Of a stretch of DNA of 64,000 nt, positions 44,180 to 54,579 are shown piece after piece. Each line of letters opens with the position of its first letter. Within the stretch, counting starts at the first letter, position 1. Below the pieces are notes generated by a model that was given only the letters and a program-made list of their open reading frames with translations, was not told where the DNA came from and did no database searches. Source of the DNA: Phytophthora quininea (Eukaryota > Oomycota > Peronosporomycetes > Peronosporales > Peronosporaceae); the NCBI GenBank assembly GCA_011947345.1, contig JAAVTG010000665.1, positions 124,001 to 188,000 of the forward strand, given 5' to 3'. A program made the translations under genes and the position numbers.

Positions 44180-44482
44180 TCAATCTCGGGAACTTCGTGA
44201 TAGAACAGTGGCCAGTTGTCTTGGTGTAAACACCACTGCACTTACCACCAGTGTGCTGTAGTTGGTTGTGTGTCCTTCGCTCCCATGGCGATCATATGCG
44301 AACAATACCCTGCGTGTGGACTTTGCTGTGTCCTGATGAGGTCTTTGTACTACCAGAGCGTATCCTCTAGCTCGAGCGAACGTGTTCGCCGTGCGTTGGG
44401 CATCTCGCCGTGTAGCAAAAGCCGATTCAGGGTGCACATCAATCTGCCACACAGTAGGCAGGGTTTCTTGGGGGTCTGCCAT
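44180..44482 (-). pseudogene. FAR1-like DNA-binding domain fragment (MULE N-terminus)
   Basis: The 100-aa frame has a DAQRTANTFARARGYALVV...RRVLFAYDRHG pattern. This is the AFAxxxGYALV...RxxxxCDRxG signature of FAR1-type WRKY-GCM zinc domains at the N-terminus of MULE transposases. The core Cys is replaced by Ala in this copy. No transposase core is attached. Confidence 0.5.
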
Positions 44483-45191
44483 CGATTGGCGAAGACGAAG
44501 GTAAGCTGCAGAATGAGACGGTGCCTCAAGACATAAAGCAGTCCAAACTGGTGCAGGAACGGTTGCTGAACCCTTGCAAATTAAAATACCATGAGCACAC
44601 CTGCAACTTCGAGTAGTACCAAGTTCGTGGCACTGTGCACCACAAGGTGGTGTTGGTAGCGGGTGAACCTGGTGTTGATATCACCCTCCCCCCGCCATAA
44701 TCTTGGATAGCCTTCAATGCACGCTCAGCAACTCTGACTAAACTGCATTTCCTTAATCGTACAGGTCATGGGGAATAAGATCAGTCCATTCACATTAAGG
44801 CCTCGGCCTCGTAGAGTGAGGTCGATGGGCGTGGGCGCGCGTAGGCGGCACCAGCCCGAGAGGAAGTCGGAGAGGCCAGCCCCTGGGTGAGGAGTGGTGG
44901 GTTTAAAGCGCGCGCGACCGAGGCGGCAGTCTGCCGGCGCTTGAGCTGTTGGAGCTTGGTGTTGTCGCGCCGCCGCCGAAGAGCAAATGGCTGGCCTCTG
45001 AATGGACTGGTCTTCGAGCATCTAGCGATGGGAAAACCTACCCGCCCGGGGACTGCATGCTGCAGCCCCGTACGTTAGGTAGAAAACCATGGCACTTAGA
45101 CGTGCATCTAGGGTATGCATACGCAGACACAACTAAACCTGCGGGTGCCACTCCGTGCAGGCAAGTTTTCAGGATTGCGATGAACAACACA

Positions 45192-45494
45192 GACCCCAAT
45201 GGCACGCCGCAGCCCATTCCGAATGGAATCATGCGCTCGACGGGCTACACGCACGACGGACCGTGTGAAGTCTGGCTCAACGATACGCGCGTGCTGCAGG
45301 CCGAGAATTGCCACGACGCCTTCCCGGGCAAGGACGTCGCTATCGACTATTCGTCCTGCCAGGGATCCTGCCTGTTTCGCTGGTACTGGCTGGGCGTTCG
45401 CTTCCTCAAGAACTCGTACTCGTGGCAAGTGTACAAGGAGTGTGTCCCGCTGAAAGGGGATCCGACCACACAGCAACACAAGCTGCGCGTGTAG
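45192..45494 (+). pseudogene. Secreted-protein gene, 3' half only (copy A)
   Basis: From DPNGTPQPIPNG to the stop at 45494 it matches the complete gene on the minus strand at 56459-57054. The first 90 or so codons are replaced by unrelated DNA, so no signal peptide is present. The start of homology is the edge of the duplicated block. Confidence 0.8.
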
Positions 45495-45781
45495 ATGATG
45501 ACGCCACTGATCCCAGTGGTAGGTGTCGGTGGTGGTCGACTTGCTGCAATAAAGTTGCTCTCTTGGCAAGTCTCTTTGCTGTCCGGGACTTCGATCAAGA
45601 CCAGTTCGTGTTGACTAATTTGCAGTACGCCGTAGCAACCTGGTGCTATGGATACCATCGTAGTCAAGTCTCGTAGGAAATGGCAAGATGAGCGTTTGTT
45701 TTCAAGCTGACACTATTCATGTTTGCTTGTCGTCGACCAACAATAAATAAGCGCCGCTGCTGTTGCTCACAGCTAGCAGCT

Positions 45782-46676
45782 TCAGAAGCCGTCCACCTCG
45801 GCGTGGCACGTCGGGCATCGCATCTCCTCGTTCAGCTTGGACACGATGCACTCGTCGTGGAACTGGTGGCCACACGACAGCGTCGTCGCGTAGCTGTGCA
45901 CGCTGCTGCGGCGGCTCGAAGACGACCCAAACGAGTCGTTGCTGCGCGAGCTGTGGAAGCTCGTCGTGTCGGCGGCGTCGACGGAGCTGAAGGGTCGGCG
46001 TCCAGGCTCGAGCTGCAGAGCGCGCAGACGCCCGAGCCCTCGGCCTCGTCCGCCAGTTCGTCGCCCTCGTCCGACGTCAGCGACGTGGACGAGCACACGC
46101 TGTCGCGCAGGCTGCAGTGGCGGCTGAGTCCGTTGAGCGGGTGGCGCTTGTCGCTCACGTCGCCCACCATAAAGTCGGCCACGAGCTGCGTGACGCTGCC
46201 GGCCACGATGGAGCAGGCCGCCGCGTTCTGGCGGTTGACGAGAAACTTTGCAGCGACACGAGCAGGTGCTCGAGCGCGTCGCGACGCTTCTCGACGGCGC
46301 AGTCGCTGTGCGCGCCTAGCCCAAAGAGCGTCACGGAGCTGGGAAAGTAGCTCTTGACGAACGAGTAGAGCCACGGGCACTCGGCCTGGCAAAAGTGGCC
46401 GAGGCGCAGCGCCTTCAGCAGCTGCGACTGGAAGGCCCTGTACTCGTCGAAGGAGCGCGAGCGGCGCCACGAGGCGCCCGAGGCGGCGTGCTGCACGTGC
46501 AGGTCATATCGCACGTCGCGCTTGGCGAGCCGCACGGCCGAGACATGGAGAGAGAGCTGCTCCAGCAGCGTGCCCATCGGCGGCAGGGCGGCGGCCGTGG
46601 GGGTCGAGCGCTTGCGGGACGACGACGACGACGCTCTGCCGCCGCTCGGGAGCTGGCGCAGCGCGTGGCTGTGCAT
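45782..46676 (-). CDS. PX-RING protein, copy A (two run-length frame breaks)
   Basis: From ATG 46676 (MHSHALRQLPSGGR) the N-terminal half reads cleanly: SLHVSAVRLAKRDVRYDL, FDEYRAFQSQLLKAL, CPWLYSFVKSYFP and KRRDALEHLLVSLQ (PX domain). The frame breaks at 46247-46249 (TTT where copy B has four) and at 45992-45994 (GGG where copy B has four). With both corrected the frame is exactly 298 aa. It ends with the RING-H2 finger SCGHQFHDECIVSKL...CPTC. A Ser-rich linker lies between. Paralogue of 6354-7190, with an added CALC pair before the finger. Phosphoinositide binding and ubiquitin ligase activity are inferred from the domains. Confidence 0.75.
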
Positions 46677-47670
46677 GTGTATGTGCGGCGCGGGCGTTGC
46701 TGTGTTGCTGTGCTGCTGTGAGTTGTGGCGAGTTGCTGGCCAATTCGGGAGTGTCTGTCCAGCAGCGACTTGCAGCGATGGTGGTACCGGGAGGAGACAC
46801 TCCTCCGGACGGCGTAATCGCGCACTTCCAGCGATGCGTAATCCGCGGATCACCGAGAGGCGAAAGCGGTATGTGGACGCGTGTCGGGGTATTGGAGATA
46901 GCGGTGCATGATGCCTGGAGGGATTGCTTGTCCGACCGCCTGGCGTCAACGGCGCAATCAGCGCGTGACTATCATTCCTGCACTTTTAGCCAATCGCAGC
47001 GCTGCAACGCGTGACTGGCGTGTCAAGGCGACACACTTGCCGTTTCCTTCGACCTAAAACGTGCCGGTGAATCGCCGTGTCTTGGAGCGCAGCTCCGATG
47101 ATCCACCAGAGCAGCGTGTGAGCAGTGCTCGGTCTCGAGCAGCGAGGAGTCTGCGGTGCTTGCATCGCGAATAAAAATCCACCCGTCCATGGCTGCTATA
47201 ATGCTGCTTGCTGCAGGCGAGGAAGCCTGCGATTTGCACGGCACATTGGTTGAAGCCACGTTGAAGCGCAAGGGAAACGTTTTTGGTTGATGTGTTGCAG
47301 TTGGTTTTGCAGTTGATAAAATAATCTCATAAATTGGAGATGAACTTAAGATCGAGAGCTGGCATTTCGAGCATGGTGGCTGTTTCCGTTAAGTATAAAG
47401 CGTGTTTAGCGGAATGTCAGGAGCGAATTGGATCGACAATCAACACTGTATCCTAGATTGGAAGACAAATGAGCAGAGTAGAGTGCAACAAAGTGCAGAG
47501 TAGGGCTGGCAAGTCAATGGAACGTTTAGATACGCCAATGATATAATTCCATTCAAAGCAAGCTGCTTTTTCGAATGTCAAGGTTATAATCACGACCGAT
47601 TGGTAAAATAAAATGCATTGAATTCTTAAGATAAAGAGACAACCAAGAGCTCACAACTCCGCCACCAGCC

Positions 47671-47880
47671 ATGCCCGCTGCAAGCGATGTTCCAGACGTC
47701 GGAATCGTGGTCAGGCCGTCCATTCAGCTGACGTCAGGCCCCGGTAATAAGCCGCAGATCACAGTGCAGTTCAAGGGCATGCACAAGCCATTCCAGCCCG
47801 AGGAGATCGTCCATGCTAGCCTATTTCAACAAAAGCGCCAGGCCACGAAGTTCGCGGGCGACACTGCCAGACTGACATGA
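47671..47880 (+). other. Short coding-like segment inside hAT-2, possible second captured exon
   Basis: A 69-aa ATG-started frame (MPAASDVPDVGIVVRPSIQL) with regular amino-acid content and higher GC than the neighbouring TIR region. No family recognised. It lies between the left TIR and the ABCA fragment and could be the 5' end of another host gene. Confidence 0.35.
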
Positions 47881-47900
47881 TTACCCACGTGCACAGGATC

Positions 47901-49060
47901 CTACAGCCGACGGCGACTTGGCGCCGCCACCGTCGGCGGCGTCGTACCCGTGAGCATGGAGATCAGCGTCGTCTTGGCGGCTCCGTTGTGGCCGAGCAAG
48001 CACGTGATCTGACTCGAGTACATGCTCAAGTGCAGCCCCTTCACCGCCTCCTTTCCGCCACCGGGAACCTGGAACACCTTCCGAAGACCCTGCACGGACA
48101 GCGCCTCGCCCGACCGCTCCTGGTCTAGCAGATCAGCGCTGACATGCTCGATGTTGGGGCCCACGTCCACTCCGATGGCAGATCTGTTCTCCTCGGCGTT
48201 GGTCGCCACCGTCACGAACTTGCGAGACCTCCTCCAGTACGACGGACGCAGCGGGAAATACCATTATCGGGTGTGCCGAACTCCTTCGGGGTGGCCTTCT
48301 CGAAGTACAGTCCGAGCACCGTGTACACAATGGTGTCGAGCGCGAAGTATCATAGGGCCGTGGAGAAGCGGAAGTTGTTGATCCGATCCGACGCCGTCGC
48401 GAACGAGATGCCCACGTGCGACGTCTCGGAAGACGAGAGCGAGTCGACTCCGAAGACGAGGCCGACCGGGGCCACGATGTACGCCGCGTTCTTGGACTAC
48501 TCGAACAATGAGTCGCTGTACGCGCCGGTCACGCCGTACATGATAAAGAAGGTGATGAAGCCGACATAGACGCCCGTGTGCGACTTGGAGAACATGGTGC
48601 TAATCATGAACGCGAAGGCCAGGACGCTGAGGCTGAAGAGGAGGAAGAAGAGGAACAGCAGCACGGTGTTCGTGTTGGGGAAGAGCTTGGCCACGGCGGC
48701 CAGCGTCTGCAGCACCCAGCTCACGAACAGGATCACGACGTACGTGATGAACCACGAGACGACGATGCTGGACTCCCTGACGCCCAGGATCTTCATGAGC
48801 TCGCGCGACTTCGTCACTCTCTTCCCGACATGAGGCCGATGAGGATCTTGGACAGCGGGTGGCGATCGTGAGGATGACGAAGACAAGAATGGCGGCGATC
48901 ACAACATGCTGATCGCGCGGCGACTACTTCCGCCAGATGATGCAGCCCTTGGACAAGGTGCTGCACGACTCCAAGCTGTCCGAGAGATCTAGGTACACGG
49001 TGTGGTGCTGGCCGGTTGACACACGACGACGAGCTGCCAGGAAAACGGCACATTCTGCTA
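47901..49060 (-). pseudogene. Captured ABCA-type ABC transporter fragment inside hAT-2
   Basis: Reading minus strand from 49,060: a loop piece (SDSLESCSTLSKG), VFVILTIATR, then RELMKILGVRESSIVVSWFITYVV, FFLLFSLSVLAFAFMISTMF and FITFFIMYGVTGAYS (membrane helices of an ABCA half-transporter), a stop near 48497, NNFRFSTALRYFALDT, and finally GLRKVFQVPGGGKEAVKGLHL and the Walker A LLGHNGAAKTT. The Walker A has Ala where the invariant Gly precedes Lys. The nucleotide-binding domain ends soon after. Several frameshifts and a stop occur. It follows the transposase in the same orientation. Confidence 0.85.
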
Positions 49061-49116
49061 GCTGTGACGTCTTGTCGGAGTTTGTAAACAACGAAGTGCC
49101 TTTCAATGTACAACCT

Positions 49117-51189
49117 TTACGAGATAGTGCTGGGGACACGTCGACACAGTCGACGCGGTAATCGCATTGGGGACAACAGCGATGCGATTGCACCTCGGGC
49201 TTCTGCTTGAACTGGAATCGTATCCGTTGGTGGGCGTATATGGACTGGTGCGCATTCGTCTTCGTCGTCACTCGAGTCGCTGTCATCGCACGCCTCTGGG
49301 AATAGCTGGTACATTATGTGATTGAGTTCACTAGTCTTCCCCATGTTGCAGTAAATGAATACCAGCTTATTCACCCGCTCTGGAGAAAGCCGATTGCGAG
49401 TCTTCGTGTGGATAAATCCATGGATGCTCCAGTTTCGCTCGCTGGAAGCAGAAGATGATGGAATAGCGAGAATGCGCGTTGCAAAAGGTTTTATGGAAGC
49501 AAAGCGTTTTGGCACCAGTATCCACCAATTCAACGGGGTGAATCGAGCATTTTCCTTCTTAGTACTTTCGCTCCAGGTGGCCTTTTCAGTGGCATACTTC
49601 TGCAGCTCCTTGTGGAAACCATCTTTGTCATCTGTTGGTATGATTTCCATGGAGACAGCAAGTTTAGCGGCCTTCTCGACCATCTTTGTAGAATCTTCAT
49701 CGAGGACATCTAATGTCAAGTTTTGATCCAGAAAAGCAGCTACTTCAGCAGTTCGTTTACACATTTTAGTGCGACGGCGGCGTAAGATGTCGATCACATT
49801 GCTCTGCACCGCACTAGTACATCCTTCTAACGGCTTTGCATACACGTCAAGGGCTTGTAGAGTGTCAAACTTGTTGAAGATAGTGGAGAAGCTGCTCTCG
49901 TCACGTTCAAAGGAAGCAAGCGAAGCATTGACCGGTTGAAGTAGCTTGAGGGCTGCTTCAGATTTTTCCCAGAAGGTATCATCCTTAAAAATTCGATCTG
50001 CTTCATCAAGTTCTGCACCTTCATACCTTTTTCGCAAAATCTTTTCTGGAGAAAAGAGCAGCAATAATGTCTTTATTATGAACGACATTTCCGATGCATT
50101 TCTCGTGCGTATACCAGCGGGTGGGAACTGGAAGTGAAAGTCGACGCCGCTTATCACCACTTTTCCTCAATTGAGATTGTCTTTCACGAAAGAGAGACCA
50201 CAATCCTGCACGGTCTCTGAAAAACCGCGCCAGAGTTTTTGCGTTGGTGATCACGTCTTTAAAGTAATCCAGCTGCAGAATATCTTTCACCACTAAGTTC
50301 ATTCCATGTGCAGCGCACCCAGCGCAAGCAATATCCGGGCGTTTCTTCATGACTGGTTTCATGCTTTCATCATTGTTGGGGCATTGTCCGTGACAACGGA
50401 CGATATTATCTTACGGCCAACCATCTGCTCAACCTCTGCAATCGTCGTCAATATCGTGTCGGCAATATATTCACCAGTATGCATTTTTGCTGCCGTGTTA
50501 ATAGACTTCCAGAACACCGATGGAAACCGAGGATTCACAAGTACAAAATTAACTATACTGTCACCGTTGTTGTTGGTCCATCCGTCAGTCACAATCGCCA
50601 AATCTGATGCATCTTTTAACGCAGACACAACACGGGCCTTTTCAGAGTCGAATACGTGATCCAACAAGCAACCAGACAGCTGACGACGCGATGGTAACTC
50701 GTAGTCAAACATTGCACAAAAATGGAATCCTCGACAACTCGGAAAGGAATTCCTGTAGCATAGAATCTCATGGCGACTCGCAAAAAGTTCTCCATACATT
50801 TTTCTTCGATGACCGCCTTTGCGAAGGTGCTCCTCCTGCAGAACGTGGTGTTCTTCGTCTGCTGGAGGCGGTAGGTGTAGTAGACGGACTTGCAAACAGT
50901 TCCCTGGTTATCGAGTCAGCCTTTCGTTTCTTGTTCTTTTGAGGGGAGTAACCATGCTTTCTGCCTTAGCATGTCGAAGGTTGGCTTCATACTGCTTCCA
51001 GCTTAACAAGGTCTCCTCATCAATCGATTTGCAGGCCAAAACGTGTCGGAGCATGTTCCCTGACGGCATTGCGTTCTTCACGCCAGTTTTACACGCAACG
51101 CACCGACCGTCGGGGTGATCCTTGCTTCCTTTAACTCTTGGGGCAGTATCCTCGAACAGCTTCCAAATCTTGTGCCGTGGTTTCGGCAT
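49117..51189 (-). pseudogene. hAT-2 transposase
   Basis: Frames 51189-50908 (BED finger CVACKTGVKNAMPSGNMLRHVLAC), 50895-50359 (VTDGWTNNNGDS and VVTDNAPTMMKA with both catalytic Asp residues kept), 50362-50021 (CAAHGMNLVVKDI, PVPTRWYTHEKC) and 50160-49117 (hATC: SSSASSERNWSIHGFIHTKTRNRLS) make a complete transposase in order. Three or more frameshifts separate them, one in a T/A run near 50,720. The catalytic residues are intact, unlike in hAT-1, so if some frameshifts are sequence errors this copy may be young. Confidence 0.85.
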
Positions 51190-51438
51190 TGCAGCGGGTG
51201 AGATTAACTAAGGGGCGACAACGGCACTAGTGGTGGAATTGTAAAGTGGTGGATCGCTAGATTCCCGAGGTGCTGAGGGTGCGTGGTTGAAGCCAAGATT
51301 ATATTTCGATTGATTAGAAAGCCACCGCGTTATTTTTCGAATGGCATCCTTCCATAAACTCAATATAACCTTGCCATTCAGGTATCTAATCTCACTATAT
51401 CGCATATCTCAGCTTGCTTTGCCAACCCTAGTGCAGAG

Positions 51439-53252
51439 TAAAAAGCAAGTGAGTGCAAGCCCCCTTCAAGCTGCGAACGATGCTTGTAACATTCCTACAC
51501 TTTTTCGCGGAAACGACATGTACTCGGTGGGCCTTGAACAAGACCAACAAATTGTGGGCTCAAGCACACAAGATTGTAGTTCACGGGCTCGAGAGAAGCA
51601 TCTGTGATGGTTCGTTTAGAAGAATTCACGGGCGTCCTTGTATTCACGACCTGATGAAAATTATCGAGTCGGATGGTCTCTTAAAACTCGAACCGGAGCA
51701 CTTCGATCATCACTGGCGGCTCCCTTCTGCTATAACGAGAGTTCCTACACGAATACTTGAGCCTGTGCCCCTGCGTAGCCGTCACCAGACCGCAGCACGA
51801 AATGAATGCCATCAATGGAATTTACAGCACACGTCGTGAACTCTCCGGGTTTGAGATCATCGAGCAGAACCTCCTTTCTACAGCCAACAGTTCTAACGCT
51901 GCACTCATGACTTCTTTTCAAGAAGAACTTTATCCTTCTCGAACTTGAAGGCACGCGGGGTTAAGATCCTTGGATGAGTAGATCGTTATTTTGCACATTA
52001 ATCAACAGTACCTGATACATGCATTAACCTACAAGTGGTGCATCCGTCCTGTGGCCAAGACTCTCAGCGACGTGGACGGTTGGGTGCTCAGCAAGACCGA
52101 CAAGTACTTGTTTAACGGCAGCATGTGTCTGCTGCAGCCATGTGCCTTCTTGGTGCTCGATAGTACGCTTCTTGACTCGTTCAGCCAGTCATCGGCTGCA
52201 CAAGTCCTATCATCGCTTGCGTATGGTAACGAGAGCGTGCTCGAGTTTCCTCGAAGATCCAAGATCGTCGACCTTGACGCAGGAGGTGGTGGAATTAATC
52301 ACATGCTGGGGCTTTCTCTACTCCGGAGCTCCGGTATCGGTGCTCCTTAGTGCACTTGCTTGAACGAACATTTTTGCGACGACGATTATATTCTGACCGA
52401 GTTTAAAAAGTCAATTCTGCAGTATTGATGGCGGGCATTTTTCTTTTGTATGGGGTAATTGTAATTATTCAGAAGTTAAGAGTTGCAGTAGAGCTAGTTG
52501 GCAAACGAAAGAATACCCATGCTTTTCGAGCATTTTATTTATTGTAATACGCTTCGTAGTTGTGATGGGATGAAGTTTTTATTTAGCTAGCTTAGCCGAA
52601 TTACTATGTTTTCTGGAGGGCGATTAACAATGCGCGCCGCAGGCGTGATAGGGTTGTCACAAAGCTTCTTGAAGTACCCCTGTTCCGTGGAGGTTTGAGC
52701 TTCGTGCTGACCCTGCGTTTGTGCCGATGGGCCTTCAACAACTGGGCCGTGCTGGCCGACAGAGGGTGGCTGTTCCCCTGTGCCGGTGCTGCTCGTCACC
52801 GAGCTCGCAACCAACTTTTTGTATTACTTTCTACCAATCCCTGGCTACTTCCTGTCCAGCTTCACAGCCTCAGTGTAACTGTAACAATGTTCTATGTCTT
52901 CGCCACCTGCTTGCACTGATCTTGCTTTTGACCTTCACCGTAGCCTCACCGTACGTCCGTCCTCACCGTGCATCTGTTACCACCGTGCGTCCTTCACCAC
53001 TGTTCGTGAGCTAAGCACTCTGTCGACTGTTTGCCCTCCATGAATTAGGTAGCCCAGATACCGTCGACCACCTGTCCAAAGTTTCCGTGTGCTCGACAAT
53101 CCGTAGACCGCCGGCCCTGTCCGTGAACTCGACAACCGTAGACTGCCGGTCCAAATCCGTGAGCTGAACAACCGGAGTCGTTTACCCTACTGCTGTGTGG
53201 TGTGGAGATTTCTCCAAGAGCCGTCAACGAACTGTCGCCTCCGCTATTGGCT
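51439..53252. other. Unassigned DNA
   Basis: Frames 51453-51839, 51991-52350 and 52587-52814 (minus) were not recognised. 53,090-53,170 has loose repeats of cgtagac-gccgg. The first part is the right flank of the hAT-2 insertion site. Confidence 0.3.
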
Positions 53253-53967
53253 GATAAAAGGCGTCGAGCTGGACCAATGGCGACGTGTGGCGAAAGGTTC
53301 GTTGAAGGTCGCTATCCCGAGATGGTCACTATTGCGAACCATCGCCTGGTCGTGAATCTTCGGATAGACAGCTTCGACGGCGACGCTAGTATTTCACTTG
53401 ATAATTGTATAGATTCATATATAAGGGTAGGATTAAAGAGAGTAAGAGCCCGCGAGGGCGATACAAACCGAGCAGAATTTTTCCCCGACTTCCCAAGCGG
53501 CCAAGCGTCCTAGGTAAGCGCCTTGCCCTGTTATCGTGGGTTATGCCTGCCAGCGAACAGAGACCTTCGTGACGTGAGCGTTCGTTTGGTCAGGCCAAGA
53601 GTGAAGAGTGGTAGTTAGCGTGTATTTTGGGTTGACCCTACTAATAGGGAGTGTTGGGCAAAAGGGCCCTTGTGTGTGGAGTGCTAGTCGCATTCCAACG
53701 TGACTTCCAGCCGGAGTTTTACTCCGGCGCCCCCGTAAGAGAGTCCACGGGACTAGGCAACCTTCGTCTGCTGGTGCCACGGGGTTTGAGAGTGAGAGAG
53801 TGTTTGGCCGTACAGTCGAAGGCTCGTGCCTGTAACGTCGATTTATAGTTGCCTACAGCGTAAACAGTGAGTGGAGGCCACACCGGCTCGGGCAGGGTCG
53901 GATCTGGTTCCTTCAGATCACGCCTGACAATCTGGGAGGTGTATTGTTGTGTACAGAAGCTCGCTGC
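53253..53967 (+). repeat. LTR-like repeat, copy A (uninterrupted)
   Basis: Matches 22,185-22,377 plus 26,148-26,636 and gives the empty site for hAT-1 (ggattaaagagagtaag at about 53,430). It contains a small hairpin ccggagttttactccgg. No coding frame and no second LTR nearby. Confidence 0.75.
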
Positions 53968-54579
53968 TGCCTCAGCGAAAGTTCAGTGGATTCCTACACC
54001 ACAGCTGTCTGCTGTCCTGCTGCACGTGCCATTAACTGCTCGTGTCGTTGGAGCCGTCAACTGTCCGCGCGTTCTGCCGTCTGTGCTGTCGATGCCGTCT
54101 GTTTTCTGCTGTCTGCTGTCCGTGCTGTCGATGTCATTCGTTGTCCGTTGTCCTTGCCGCTTCTTGTTGCTTGCTCAGCAAAGTCGGAGTGAGCCGTCGA
54201 CTGCGGCTGATTCTCTCGCCTCTGTCCTCAACCCACTCGATAGAATCCTTTTCTCTATCGACAACGCGCTCTCCTGACCATCCATACCTTCCCCAGCCGT
54301 CGTGCCGTCCTTTTTCACCGTTCTCTGCGGCTTTTCGCCGGTGAAATCTTCGTCCGTTATCGCACGAATCACATTCACTGTCCGTTTGCGACTCTTTACC
54401 GGCCAAATCCTCACCAGCCGCCGGTTGTCCATATGTGTCCACAACCATGTACGCCGACGTCGTCGGATCCAAACTCCTGCCAATTGAATTAGTGCAATCT
54501 TCGTCTGCACCGCGCAGTATATTCCAGGGTTGTCATTTTGGTAGATGTACAAACGGCAGTCATACTCCATGTTATGTCG
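53968..54579. other. Spacer with gctgtc-rich simple repeats and an unassigned minus-strand frame
   Basis: 54,060-54,140 has imperfect repeats of tgctgtc(cg). The minus-strand frames 54570-54134 were not recognised. It ends at the edge of duplication copy B. Confidence 0.35.

Larger units (their letters stand above)
45192..47373 (-). repeat. 2.2-kb segmental duplication, copy A (inverted to copy B)
   Basis: 45192-47373 equals the reverse complement of 54580-56761 (both 2,182 bp). By eye the few differences are scattered substitutions and run-length changes (C, A and CT runs). It includes the C-terminal half of a secreted-protein gene, the whole PX-RING gene and about 700 bp of its upstream region. 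Confidence 0.9.
47501..51430 (-). mobile_element. hAT-2: 3,930-bp hAT transposon with captured ABCA fragment
   Basis: TIRs tagggctggcaa (47501-47512) and its inverted form with one mismatch (51419-51430) are flanked by an exact 8-bp duplication, gtgcagag (47493-47500 and 51431-51438). Inside, from the right: a BED-finger hAT transposase (minus strand), then an ABCA-type transporter fragment (minus strand), then a short plus-strand coding-like piece. The TIR start TAGGG is shared with hAT-1, but the rest differs, so it is a separate family. Confidence 0.92.
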
